Shown here: one piece after another, positions 23,941 to 37,300 of the stretch
How the letters are laid out: each line of letters begins with the position of its first letter
Position numbering within the stretch: position 1 is the stretch's first letter
Assembly (NCBI GenBank): GCA_015680685.1
Contig: MNCI01010116.1
Location: forward strand, 1 to 64,000
DNA: 64,000 bases
Reading direction: 5' to 3'
Source of the DNA: Gnetum montanum
Taxonomy: Eukaryota > Streptophyta > Gnetopsida > Gnetales > Gnetaceae
Position numbers and translations under genes: made by a program
The notes under the pieces: model-generated
The model's database searches: none
What the model was told of the DNA's origin: nothing
What the model saw: only the letters and a program-made list of their open reading frames with translations

Positions 23941-26900
23941 ACTAAAGAGCCACTTCGTTGAATCTTAGCATGGATGGCCATCTCTTCCATGACTAAGTTG
24001 GAAGGGGAAGATCCGAAAGATTAAGTGTGTTTGACCATCTATTGAGGTCTTTAGTCCACTGGTTACTAGTTGTTCATGGAAAGGTTTTATTTGTTGAGTG
24101 TTGACTAATAATTTTTTATTCAGGCTATTAGGGTAGTAGATCAACATGACCCTAGATAGAAAGGTTTCATTGATAATGTAAGGGCCCTCCCATAGCATTT
24201 GAAATTTTATTCATTGTGGAACATGCATGGGGTTTTAGTATAGCACCTTATCACCATGTTGAAACTTAACTTTCCTAATCCTAAGGTCACATCATCATTT
24301 ATTATATGCTTTGTGCACTTTGTTTGATGATAGGGCTACTAATTGATTTTCATTTAGCATGTTAAGTTCCATCAATCTTTATTTTTGTGCTAGCCTTAGA
24401 TCCAAGTCTAGGTCACATGCAATTGAAAGTGTATGAAGTTCTACTTGGATAGGAAGTGTTGGAATCTTTCTATACATGAGATCATAGGAAGAAAAACCTA
24501 TAGGAATTTTCCATGTTGAATGATAGGACCAAAGGACATCATTGAATTTAGAGCTCTAGTCCCTCCTATACTTAATAATAGTGCAAGTTAGGATTTTAGT
24601 TATCTCCTTGTTTGTGACTTTAGCTTGACCGTTGCCTTGGGGGTGGTATGGAGTTTTTAACTTATGTTCAACCCCTAACCATTGCATGAGTTTATGAAAA
24701 GTGACACTTGTGAAATGTGTACTATTATTAGAAATAACTACACATGGCATCCCAAACCTATTTACAACATGTTGTTGCACAAACCAAGTTGCCATAGATG
24801 ATGTGCAGTCAATGATGGTCGCAACTTCAGCCCATTTTATACAATAGTCAACAGCTACAATTATACAGGCCTTTCCATTGGACATGGGGTTGATGGGCCT
24901 CATAAAGTCAATTCCTAAAAGATCTAAAGGCTCTAGTGGTTGGATCCACTATTGGGGTCCTTCCATACAATCAATCATCCCTATTTGTCAAAGGAGCAAA
25001 CAAAGTGATGGGCATCCTTGAAGAGTGTAGGCCAATAGTATCCTACCATGAGGATCTTAATAGTCATTTTCCTTCCAACATAGTGGCACCCACAATGGTC
25101 CTTATGTGCATCTTAAAGGACTTGTAGTTGATCTGCATCAGGAATAAACCATTATACCAAGCCATCTATGCAAACCTTGTAGAGATTACTATTGATCTCC
25201 ATCAAGTGTTTGGCCTAGTGAAGAAATTGCTATTTCTTCTTATGGTTCCACCCTTGTGGCATCTCCTGAGTGAGTAGATAGGATAGGATATTCTTGTACC
25301 AATTGCATCAATAAAAAGGAGTTCATTAGGAAACTAGTCTGATAGTGGGCTCTCCTCCTCTTTGTTGTCCCATCGTAACCGAGACAAGTGGTTAGCAACC
25401 ACATTCTTGGTTCCCTTTTTATCCACCATTGTTAGATTGAACTCTTGTAGTTTCACCAGCCATCGTATGACACAGGGGCTCATTGTTAGCTTATTCATGA
25501 GGAACCGGATAGCACTGTGGTCAGTGTGCATAAACATCTTATATCTAAGTACATAGTGCCTAAAATTCTTCAATGCATACACCACCACTATTAGTTCTTT
25601 TTCGATGGTGGTGTAGTTGAGATTTGCACCCATAATGCTCTTGCTAGCACAATGGATGTAGTATGGATGTTTTTGATCATCCATTTGCTTAGTATGGCCT
25701 CCAAGGCATAGTTTTGATGTGTCCATCATGATGTGGAATGGTCTGGACCAATCTAGTGCTCGTAGAATGGGAGTTTCTACAAGCTTTTGCTTAAGTTGCT
25801 AGAATGCATGCTTACATTTCTTAGTCCAGATAAACAATGCATCTTTCTTTAATAGCTCCACCAATGGTTTAGTGATCTTAAAAAAGTTCTCAATGAAATT
25901 TCTATAATAATTAGTGTGTCCAAGCAATGACCTCACACATCTTTAACTATTTCAAGCTACCTAGTGATTCCTTAAATGACCCTTACTTTTTTTGGGTCTA
26001 CCTCGATCCCTTTTGTTGAAATATGGTATCCTAATATAATGCCTTCTTGGAAAATTAGATGGCTCTTTTATTAATTAAGCCTCAAGTTGGTTTTGACACA
26101 TCGTTGAAGCACCTATTCCAAATGGTTCAAGGCTTGCTCAAAGGTAGCCCCATAGGTAGAGAAGTCATCCATGAAGACTTCCACCCCACTACCAATTTGC
26201 TAATAGAAGATACTAAGGACTAGCCGTTGGAATGTGGTAGGAGCATTACAAGAGCTAAAAGGCATCTTTCTATATGTAAAAGTTCCTCAAGGACTTGTGA
26301 ATGTTGTTTTAGCCTGAATTTGGTTATAGCCACTATCATAGTCCAGAAAACTGTAGTAACAATGCCCTACGATCATATTCAATACTTGGTCCACAAATGG
26401 TAGTGAAAAGTAATATTTGTAAGTACCCATGTTTAATAGCTTGAAATCTATACAAACCCTCCACTATCCTTCTTTCTTTGGCATTATAACAAGTGGGCTA
26501 ACCTACTCACTATCCACAATTGGATAAATGAACACCGCCTTGAGGAGTTGTTCAATCTCCTCCTTGACAATCTGCTTGAGCTTGGGATTCAACTATATCT
26601 ACAACTACCTCTTTGGTTTGATGGAGGTGTCTATATATATTCTATGTTGGCATATCCTTGAGTTAATTTTAGTGAGTTCATTATATGACTAGGAAAAGGC
26701 TATTCGCTATTTGTTCATAACTTCTAGCAACTTCTTCTTTTGTTCATATGACAGTGTGACATTGATGATGATTGGATTACCATTAAGAAGGCATACTCCA
26801 TGCTTGTTGATAAAGCCTTCAAGTCAAGGAACTCTTTCTTGAAATTCTTAGGGATCTCCAAATCTCCCCAATTAATTTCACCTTTTTCATCAAAGAGCTA

Positions 26901-27520
26901 GTAATGGATCTACTTCAGTTGATCCATGCTCTCCACATAAGAGCTCGTGAGGCTCTTGGCTGGTTCCATGCACATTGATGATTTACCCTCTTTTTCTATT
27001 ATTAGCCATTGGGTGTCCTCCTATTTGATGATTATCGCACATAGGCACCTTTGAATTTTAGTGACATTAGCACATGAACTACATGCTTTAAGGAATGTGC
27101 TCTTTACAGTCCACAGTCTTTGCATGTATTAGCACCATGTGTCATTGTACGCGATGCTTGGAACACACTTTTTCTTAATCTTTCTGAATTCATTCTTCTT
27201 GGAGATATCCAAGGAGAGATCTTAGATCCCCAACTGTGCATCAATACTACTCAACCATTCTCTCCCCATAATAATAAGGAAGTCCCCCTTAGCATTCTTC
27301 ACATGGATCACTAGGAAATTAGTAGGATATGACCATCCACAAATGGTGGTCATAATGTCCTCAACTAATCCCAAAGGAACAATGATGGATTGGTTTGATA
27401 GTTCTAATTTTATATTGCTCTTTTTTAAAGGAGATAAGTTCCAAGCTTTGTACATTTCTTGTGAAATCAAATTAACTCTAGCAATTGAGTCAAAAAGAGC
27501 TTTGCAATGTTCATTTTTGG
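23941..27520 (-). pseudogene. RT-3 pol remnant (protease, RT, RNase H, integrase)
   Basis: On the minus strand the order is protease (27222-27510), linker (26650-27130), reverse transcriptase (about 25730-26640), RNase H (25334-25729) and integrase (about 23965-25300). In the protease the catalytic loop reads FDSIARVNLIS, with the Gly after Asp-Ser replaced. The RT metal site FMDDFSTYG is intact. The RNase H has HTDHSAIRFLMNK and ends in ADHLSRL. The integrase has KWAEV and YHPQGNGQ, but its second catalytic Asp is Asn and its Glu is Lys. Integrase follows RNase H, the Ty3/gypsy order. Multiple stops make it nonfunctional. Confidence 0.8.
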
Positions 27521-28200
27521 TAATCTACAAATAAATAAGAGGACTTCTAGGATCATATCTCTTCCTAGCATGATGACCAACCTTAATCTAATCAGTGACC
27601 ACATGGGTTAGCATGATGGTATGCATCTAGGGAGTGCTTTAGTTTGAAGGGGGCTCAATAGGCATTGTAAAGGAGGTAGGAGTAGTGTTCATAGCCGTAG
27701 GTGTTTGTGAGGGCTTCATGGGATCGTTGGTTCTTAATAAGAATCTTTTGTGAGGCTTAGCGTTAGAACCATTCAACTGAGGAGTCGGTTGTAAGTTTAT
27801 AGCCTTCATGGTATTTCTTTACTATGGTTGTGCTAGGATCTCACCTTACATAGATGGAGCAAGTGGTAGAGGGATTGTAGGTGGAGGTGTAAGAGTGGAA
27901 GCATGAGGAGGAGAAAAGTAAGGAAATGAGGACTCCCCCCTTGGTGAGGATGCTCTATAATATTCAAGAGGGTAGTAGTGGTAGTGGAAGGAAGCATGAC
28001 TAGAGGTTTCACGTGGAGAAATGGGCTACTAAAAATAGTACCCATATGGATCTAGTTGGCAATAAGGGTACTGCTACCTTGGTAGTGGAATCCCCCACGA
28101 TTATGGGTGCTACCACCACTGATATTACTCATGGGGTTAAGGTGGTGCTCCACTTGGATAATAAGTTTGGTGGTGGAAGTGTTGTCGATAGTTGCCTTGT
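27521..28200 (-). pseudogene. RT-3 gag C-terminal part, left of the RT-5 insertion
   Basis: Minus-strand sequence with a Pro/Tyr-rich, low-complexity gag tail leading into protease. It includes the plus-strand stretch at 28080-28110 whose complement corresponds to the WGMPPP segment of RT-7. It is cut at 28200 by RT-5; the duplicated target CTTGT is 28196-28200. The frame resumes at 41557. Confidence 0.6.
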
Positions 28201-29132
28201 TGATGAGCGGTCGAGGTACCCCTACACACAACCATACGAATCACTAAATGTTCATGCATGATCCAATCAAATTTCGTGGACTCTATGTCTTTTAATACAT
28301 TAGTCTCATGGGAAGTGAACTTTATCCTAATAGTTATTTGTTGTCTTCCCAATTATACTTGTGATGTACAAAGGTATGGTTGAGTGTAATCAAGGCATCT
28401 GATTTTTATTATTTTATGTTGTAAGTTCTTGGTGCTTAAAATAGAGAAATGAAGAATTTAATAACTAACTTAACTTTACTAATTAACTAATCTCTAACTA
28501 TTCTTATCACAGGCATCTGGTACCACTTTCTATACACATCCTAACTGGGATTACCAAGCACTATGCTACTGGGCGAACCAACTAATAACGTTGCTAAGAT
28601 TACCAAGCGAATACATGTTTACACTCGAAGTGGTTGTAAGTATGTGCTTAATCTATTTAGCTTAGTTAATTAACTAATCACTTGAAGTTTAATTTAACTT
28701 AATTAATTATATAATTAATAAATATAATAAATGAATCATTAATCTATTCCAAGTGCTATAAGGTTTGATCAAAAGGCTCATCTTTATTATCGTTTACACT
28801 TGTGTGTTCAGGTACAATGCTCGAATAAAGATCTGTATACTTTCTGTCTCCTGCTATGGGTGCTAAAAGAAATATTTTAATTCTTAAATGAGAAAAGTGA
28901 AAGAGCTCTACTACAACTATCACAATACATGCATAAACACAACTAGTGAATGCATATTTATAGACTTTATTCTGGAGCTATGTCAATTAGGCCCCATAGA
29001 TGCAATAAATACTAAATTGACACAACCTCGTCAATAGGGCAACACCACGTAGACAAGGCCATGTTGATGGGGCTTCATCGAGGAAGCCACATCAATTGAG
29101 GCCCATTGATGCAACACAATGATGATTCATCA
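28201..29132 (-). repeat. 3' LTR of RT-5
   Basis: 932 bp, TGATGAGCGGTCGAGG to GATTCATCA. It is followed by TACCCCCACAACTG, the complement of a polypurine tract ending GTGGGGGTA. It aligns with 40592-41551 throughout. U3 (28980-29110) carries GGCCCCATAGATGC, GGCCATGTTGATGG and similar blocks. Confidence 0.9.
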
Positions 29133-29368
29133 TACCCCCACAACTGAATTAAAACTCATCCTCGAGTTCCTTTAAAAAATTGGAAAGGTATAGGATTATT
29201 GACTGACTTTTGACATAACAAACTAAATTGATGAAATTGAGTGCTTGAGTGTATAAATTAACAAGATTACAAAAATTGTGGTGTTCATAACACAAAATAG
29301 AACACCATGATATGATAACTCAAAACTAGACAGCACATCCTCTGGTGGCATGAAGGCAATTGAGAAGA

Positions 29369-32210
29369 TTAGACAATCCCAAGTAGTGGATAGGGCCTTC
29401 GCCAACTTTGGGCACGTGTGGTGGCTAAGGCAACTGTGATTATCCTACTATGACTACTACCTCTAGTGGAAGGTGAAAGGCATATATTAATGCCTTCATC
29501 TTCTCCTCCTTGTTCCAAGGATCATTTATAGTCCACACAGCATTACTAATGTGGGCTAACATTGGAATATCCCATGGATAGGGTGTTACTGGGAACAACT
29601 CGTTAACATTGACAAACCAAGTAATGAATTGTTTACATTCAACATCAAACACCCTAACTGCATTTTGCAGCTCTTGGTAGTTATTCATTCTTTTGGCCAG
29701 TCTCTCGGCACTAAATCTCTTATCAGTGTATTTTCCCTTGAGAACCTCAAGTTCTACATTTTTCACTACAATCTTTTTCTTGGTGTCCTTGTGGTGCTTA
29801 AACTCAACCTCATACAATAAGTATGAGCTAGCCACTTACTTCTCCAGTTTTGACTATGGTCATCTGATAGTCAACATAGCCATATTTGTATACCGAAGAT
29901 TGGCAAGCTCCATGTATTCTAATGCAACTCTTTTAGGAAAATTTCTACTTTATTATACTGATTGATCCCATCAATGATGGGCTACCACAATTTGCATCCT
30001 TGTTGGAGTTGTTGGAGGGTCTCGTTTACTTTTGCCTTCGCTGCTTGAATATGTTTTTCATTTATTTCCTTTTGTAGGTTGACCTTGTTCTTGTAGTGAT
30101 CCTTGACTCTCTCAAATTTGAGAGCCTCTAATTTCTAGGTGACTATCCCTTTTGCAATATTTTGGTGAAGGGAATGACCCTCCTCCATGGAAAGGTTTCT
30201 ATTTTTTGCTACCAATCTTCCTAGCTTTGTGTTCGCTCCGACTAGTTGCTCCTGTTGTTGATGGATAAAGTCGATCAACTATTGCTTATGCTCATCAACA
30301 TTTCGTAGGCGATGGTTCTCTACGACTAGTTGTACATTTTCCTAGTGGGTCAGATCTAAGGCCTTCTAATTTTATGCTAGGTAGCCTCTACCAAGGATTA
30401 GTAGAATACTATCATCTACATCGCACCCTCAACCCCTTTCAGTCTAGTGTGACGTTGTTCAAGAGCTTCATCTCTTGGTAATCCCTAGTTGAGAAATGCA
30501 AAGTTAGCAATTTGAGCTCTTAATTCAACAACTTCAGTAGCCAAGCATTCATTTAGCTCCTTGACTATTTTGAGTTTCCCTTCTAAGATAATGTTTTTGC
30601 CCCTTGCCTCTAGCAGCTTTAACTGGGTTGCAGTAGTATTATCCAAAAGATCAAAATAATCTAGAAGTGATTGCCTGATTCCAAATAGTTGGTCCAACAG
30701 TTCTTCATGTTGTGCTACACTTAGTTTGCCAGTTATGGTCCCTACACATGTTTGCACATCTTTGAGTACAATGATGTCTAGTATAGATGTTGTAGGTGCA
30801 TTAAGTGTTTTGGCAATTCTGTCAACAACCATCTCTGTGGTTGTCTCTTACCCTTGGTGCTACATCACTAGTACTGTTGCCTCCTCTCATTCCTCCAAGA
30901 ACATCGATAAGGTCATGATGTTCCCAGATATTTTTGGGAGCGATTGCTATTCTGCAAGAGATACTATGACCTTCCTAGTGCTAGGATTCAACCTTGCAGA
31001 CAACTGCATTCATTGGGTAGAGAAAATGGATCCACCTCCTCCCATTAGGTTGACTGTTTAGGCCATCTCATTTAGGTGACTCATCATTGGTCAATACACA
31101 AATGGGTCCCCACCACTTGTGCTTGCTCATTACTCTTGTTCACTCAAGATCCATTCGTAGTATTCATGTAACTATTAGGTTTTTGCAACTATGTCTAGCA
31201 TAGTTGTTTGAGTGGAAGGTGGAGGTGGTGATTGCTACTCCTCTTTTTAAATGGTTGTTGTAGGCTTTCATATTTCATCATCTTCATTCAATTAGCAATC
31301 AGAGCATGTTTGACAACATTATTTGTATAACGAACTATCCCTCCCCTCCAATAGAGTTTTCTAATGAGGCATGGAAAGGGGAGTACCTTCCTTCCACGTT
31401 AATTCTCTTTAAACTGCTTCTTTATCTCTAAATAGATTAGTTATTGAAGGTTGAAAAGAAATCATCCACTCAGAGTAGCACAAGCATGGGTAGAAAAGGC
31501 AATGATTTTGCTTGGCCTCACCATGGGGTTTAGTTGAAAGGTACTAATCTTATAGTGAATTATTTTTATCGATGTAAGCACATCGTACTCCTTGAAGTCA
31601 ACACCAAAGCATCATTGAAACCATTCTTTTTTTGATGCTAGGGTCGACTTACATTGGAATGTTAGTGAGATTTGACCCAATTTCTAGCAACCCAAGCACT
31701 TCAAAAATGGCTTATATTGAGTAGGACACTAAGATGTTCTTGATTTTGACCATTGAACTGACCTACTTGTTATTTCAGAATAAGAATGTCTCTCCCATGT
31801 ACCACTCCCTAGTGGAAGTGATAATTGGCCACATGGGAGAGGTATTCAATTGGTCTTGTACATTTTTAAGTGCTTGTTCTAGGAAAGAGCCAAAGTGTAA
31901 CTCCTAGAGCACTATTTTTTGGACCTTGATTAATCTAATTTGATTTAGGAAGGCTTTTGTCAAAGTCACCTCAAGGTTTGCTTGTTGAGTTGGTGCCTCA
32001 TCCTAGTGGGAATGTTCTATTACTATTGTTGGTTCTAGAATTTGATGAATAAATTCCACATTAGCCTCTTCCCTAAGAGGACCCATGACATGGGTTGCAA
32101 GTGGTTCTTCCTTGGCTTGTTCTTGGACCCTTCCTATTCTTGGCTATTTCTCTCTTTGTTGAGATGGTCCTCCTTGCACGTGTTTGCCTTTCAGTACCAT
32201 CTACGGTCAC
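29369..32210 (-). pseudogene. RT-5 3' ORF (about 950 codons), homologue of the RT-3 3' ORF
   Basis: The minus-strand frame runs from about 32210 (GTG in place of the ATG of RT-3) to TAA at 29369-29371, with the C-terminus LLGIV as in RT-3. The N-terminal pattern of Thr-Lys, Ala and Arg-Lys residues matches. The middle has KQNHCLFYPCLC. The C-terminal half includes QHEELLDQLFGIRQSLLDYF (30485-30832), LKFERVKDHYKNKVNLQKEI, then YLLYEVEFKHHKDTKKK and ERLAKRMNNYQELQNAVRVF (29440-29835), with heptad-like Leu/Ile/Val spacing. Many stops, at positions mostly different from RT-3. It has the location of Athila envelope-like genes but no visible membrane anchor. Function unknown. Confidence 0.6.
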
Positions 32211-32238
32211 AACACATCCATGGATTAGTAGATATAAT

Positions 32239-32285
32239 GTGTAACTTTGAATATTTGAATACCTTATCTCATCATATAGTTACAC
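32239..32285 (-). promoter_or_regulatory. Conserved stem-loop upstream of the RT-5 3' ORF
   Basis: GTGTAACT (32239-32246) and AGTTACAC (32278-32285) form a perfect 8-bp stem with a 31-base loop, identical in stem and loop length to 17612-17658 in RT-3. It lies about 29 bp upstream of the ORF start on the minus strand. Confidence 0.55.
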
Positions 32286-34300
32286 GTGGCTAAGGTTGGA
32301 CCATGGCAGATTGGTTATTTTATTCTTATTTTATTAATTAATTTTCATTATAAATGTCACCAAAGCTTGTTGGAAGAGTTTAAATTCTATAATTTGATGT
32401 TTAAATGTTGATTTCTTAATTAAACCTTCATGGGAGTTTAGAAAAATGGCAAAAAATTTTAGTCAAAAATAGCATATTTGTGGCACCCATGACTAAGAGC
32501 TTACCTTTGGTAGCTACAAGGTTAAAGAACAAAGTGATTTGGATAAATGGTTAGGAAGTTATGGGCTCTAGAAGGTTTTAGGCTTTGAAAATTCAAAAAA
32601 CTTCCTTGGCATTTATGAGCAAATGTGAAAATTTCTAAGGGGGGTTGCGCATATTTATACTATTTTTATGCAATGTTGACGGGGCTATGTATATGCATGT
32701 GCTCCATTGACAGAGCCCTATTTATGGGGTATGTAAATAAAATTTTTAAATATGAATATCTTGAAAAATACAATGAATTTTTAAATGAATTTGAGGTGCA
32801 TGGAATCCCAGAAAAGCTAAGAATATGATGAAATCATTAAAGTGGATCTTTGAAAGCTTAAAAATTCATAAATTTGATAGAGAATGTGTGCTTTGAACAA
32901 AATATGCAAAGGAGCACATGGTTAGATGCAGAAGATGGATGTACGAAAAATTTTGATTGTAAGAATGCCTAAGGATAAGGTGTTTAACGAACCTAACCAA
33001 GAGATATGCAAGTGGGTCCTCCCCATAGTAGGCACATGCCTTGTTTTCCCTTTCATAACTTCAACCTAAGGAGTCCATGGGCTCCATAGGCAATTAATGG
33101 TTGATGGAAGTTAAGGAACAAAACCTAGAAGATTCTACCAAAGAATTCAAGTACATCAAACAAAGACACTGAATCAAGAACATGGACACCGGCAATGAGG
33201 TGAGTTATGGGTAGCATAGAAAAATGATGGAGAAGGTGGAATGGAATTCTGAATTGAGGTCATAAGAAGTCCCTTATGGATTTTATTTTTAAATGATCGA
33301 AGAAGATCCATCCTTAGTCCAAACTAAAACCAACCATTTTCAGTGACTTTGCATCATCACTCCAAGACCAATCCATGCTCTCAAGGCACAAGAGTGCTTC
33401 CATAGAACAACCACTATTCCATAAAGAGAAGAAAAGAGAAGAAGAAAGAAAAAAAGGACCTTAGTTAGAGGGGACCTTTAGGCATGGGTAACATGTCTTT
33501 CTAGTCCCATAACTAGTGCTTGTAGCCCATTTATTTGTCTAATGGGTATACTTTAGATTTCCATTATGTTTTTTTTTTATTTTGTTTTGTTTTGTTTTAT
33601 TTTTGTTTTTGTTTTTGTTGTTTTTTTTTTCTTTTTTTTTTATGGAAACCACACCATGTAAAGACTTTATTCAACTTCTTGTTATTGGTCAACACAAAAT
33701 GGTAAGAAGCCTATGAAAACACTTATGCACCTAAGTAGAAGAGTACAAAGAGTATTGAGTTCCCTTGAAGTCATACCCTATGTAAATCTTTAAATCCTTT
33801 CCAATTCTGGAAACTATCAAAGTTAGAAATTTATTAAAATTTTATTTAATGAAAGGGACCTCATACTTCCAAAACAAGGGAAAACCATAGAGTTTGTAGA
33901 TGCATGGATGTTGTAGACTCATTGCTTGTTCTATGAAAAAGAAACCATGCCTTAGCCATCAATACAAAAATTTAGAAATAGAAACCAAACATTAGCAAAT
34001 AAAACATTAAACACAAACCACCATTAGGGACAACTATAGCACCATTGTGTCCTGTTGGCACAAAGCACATTTATTAAAAAAATTAGAAAATCACATTAAA
34101 AATAAAATAAAATATATCAAATAGTGTAAAATACTCAAGAAATATTTTAATGTACTAATAATGGTGTAAAACAAAAATGGTATAAAATAGGAAAAAAATT
34201 TCTAAAAAAATCAAAAAGGTGTAAAATAAATAATTTGCAAAGAAAAAAATGTGTAAAACAAAAAAAAATAGAAAAACCAAGGAGCTACACATATGATTAG
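32286..34300 (-). other. RT-5 spacer between pol and 3' ORF, with an internal TATA/U3-like module
   Basis: Noncoding. From pol onward on the minus strand: A-rich DNA with GTGTAAAAC repeats (34290-34100), the GGTTTCCAT block next to a long (GTTTT)n run (33560-33645), and CATGGGT motifs. At 32652-32659 is TATTTATA, which is TATAAATA on the minus strand, just downstream of TGTCAATGGAGC and CCCGTCAACATT motifs. That mirrors U3 of the LTRs, so the module could drive the 3' ORF separately. No LTR ends are visible here. Confidence 0.5.
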
Positions 34301-37300
34301 CTCAAATGGCCATCTCCCCCATGACTAATTTGGAAGGAGGAGATTTGAAAAATTAAGTGTGGTTGCCCATCCATTGAGGTGTTTGTTGAACTAACTTGCT
34401 TGGGCTCGTGAAAAGGCTTTATCTATTGGATGTTGACTAACTACTTTTTGTTTGAGGTTTCAAGTTTGTATATGATCATGACCAGAGAAGAAAATGTTTC
34501 ATCAATTATACAAGGCCCTCCTCCACAATGTTTAGAATTTAGTTTTTTGCAGTATGTGTGTGGGATTCCAATAAAGAACCTTCTCCTAGTTGAAATTTTA
34601 CTTTCCATATTCTAAGATCATGATGCTGCTTGTTGAATGCCTTGTGCACTTCATTCCAAGATAGGCCCACCAATCGATTTTCGTCCAACACATGTAGGTT
34701 GATTAGTCTTTCTTTTTGTCCCAAACTTAGGTCAAGATCTAGGTCACAATATGTTAAAAGTGTACATAGCTTGAATTCAATTGGAAGCGTTGGAAGTTTT
34801 CCGTACACTAACTCATAAGGAGAGTAGCTAATAGGGAGCTTCCATGTTGAGCAGTATGCCCAAAGGGTATCATTGAGTTTTATGCTTCGGTCTCTCCTAT
34901 ATTTGTTAATAGTTCTTATTAGAATCTTTGAAATCTCGCTGTTAGTCATCTCTACTTAACCATTGGCTTGGGGTGATAGGATGTTGTTAATTTATGTTCA
35001 ACCCCCAAGCATTGCATGAGTTTTCGAAAAGTAGCACCTATAAAATGGGTTTTATTATCAGAAATCAGTGCATGTGGCATTCCAGACCTATTCACAACAT
35101 TTTGTTGTACTAATCAAGCAGTAGTGGATGATGTATAGTCAATGACGACTACTGCTTCTAGCCATTTGGTATAATAGTCAACAACGATAATTATATATGC
35201 CTTCCCATTAGACATGGGTGTGATGGAACCCATGAAATCTATACCCCATATGTCAAAGGGTTCTAGTGGTTGAATCAACTATTGAGGATTCTCCATTCAT
35301 GCAATCATCCCACTATCTCACTGATAGTGTTTATAGGATCAGAAAAATTAGTGGACATCCTTGAAGATTGTGGGCTAATAGTATCTTGCCATCAGGATTT
35401 TTATGACCATGCATCTCCTAGCATAGTGGCCTCTACAAGGATCCTCATGATCATCTTGGAGAATGCATAATTAATTTGCATCAGGTACACACCAACAAAC
35501 AAGGCCATCAACACACACCTTGTAAAGGTCTCTGTTGATTTCCATAAAGTGCTTAGCCCAATGAAGAAAGCATTGTTTCTTCTTGTAGTTTAGATCTTGT
35601 GGCATCTCTTGAGTGAGAAGATAAGTGAGGATGTCATCATACCATTTTGATTCTATGGGAATTTGTTCATTTATTGTAGCAGCAAAGAGGATTTCAATAG
35701 GAAATTGGTCAAAGAGTACGCTCTCCTCTTCTTTGTTACCCCATCATAACCAAGACAAGCGATCAATGACTACATTCTCAATCTCCTTTTGATCTACCAT
35801 TGTAAGGTTGAATTCTTGTAAGATCACCAACCACTGTATGACACGAGGGCTTACTATTGGCTTGTTCATGAAGAACCAGATGGCACTATGATTAGTATGC
35901 ACAAACACTTTATATCCAAGCACAGAGTACCTAAAATTTTCCAGAGCATACACCACTGCCATCAGTTCTTTTTTCATGATGCTATAATTGAGTTGTGCAC
36001 CCACAATGCTTCAACTTATACAATGGATGTAATATGGAAGTTTCTTATCATCCAATTGTGTAAGCATGGCTCCCAAGGCATAATTACATGCATTTTTCAT
36101 GATATGAAATGGTCTAGACTAGTTAGGTGCTTGTAGAATTGGAGCCTTCACAAGCTTCTGCTTGAGGCTTTGGAATGCATTTTCACATTCTTTGGTCCAA
36201 ATGAAGGGAGCATCTTTCTTTGTTAGCTTGACCAACGGCTTCATGATCTTAGAGAAATTCTCTATGAATCATCGATAGTAACCAGTGTGTCCAAGGAATG
36301 ACCAAACATCTTTGATGGTTTTTGGTTGACAAGTGATTCCTTGGATGATTCTTATCTTTTCAAGGTCTACCTTGTTTCCTTCTTGCAAAATTCTATGCCC
36401 TAATATAATGCCCTCTTAGACCATGAGATGGCTCTTTTGCCAATTGAGCCACAAATTTGTCTTCAGACATCTTTTTAGTACTTACTCAAGGTGGTCCAAG
36501 GCTTGCTCAAAAGTAGCACCATAAGTGGAAAAGTCATTCATGAAGACTTCCACTTCGCTACCTATTTACTGCTGAAAGATGCTTTAAGACTAGATGTTCA
36601 AAATTGGCAGGAGCATTGTACAAACAAAAAGGCATCTTATGATATGCAAAGGTCCCCCAGGGACTTGTGAATGTTTTTTTGGCCTAATCTTATGATGCAA
36701 TCTGGATTCGGTTATAACCACTATAACCATCCAAAAAACTGTAATAGTAATGTCCAGATATGATGCCCAACACCTGATTAACAAATGACAATAAAAAATG
36801 ATCTTTGAATGTTGCCATGTTTAATAACCTGAAGTTGATACAAACTTGCCATTTTCCAACTCTCTTTAGCACTATCATGAGTGGGCAGACACACTCGCTA
36901 TCCACAATGGGGTAGATGAGCCCTACCTTAAGAAGTTGTTCAATCTGCTCCTTCATAATTTGCTTCAATTTTAGGTTTAATTACCATTGAGGTTGCCTCC
37001 TTGGCTTCATGGACAAATCAATGTAAATGAAATGCTAGCATACCCGTGGATTAATTCCAATGAGTTTAGGATATGACCAAGCAAAGGTTGTTGGCCATCT
37101 TTTGATCACTTTCAATAGTTTTACTTTTTGCTCAAGAGCAAGTTTGGCATTAAGTATGACTGGCTTGCCATTTTTTAAGAATGCATATTCTAGGCCAGCA
37201 GGTAGAGTTTTCAACTTTAGGGGCTCTTGTTTAAAATTCTTAAGGATCTCCAACTCTTCCCAATTGGTATCAATTTTTTCATCATCAGAGAATTGATGAT

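Noticed and set aside
33560-33645. A G-quadruplex or regulatory T-run in RT-5
   Set aside because: It is a (GTTTT)n simple repeat with no G-runs on either strand.
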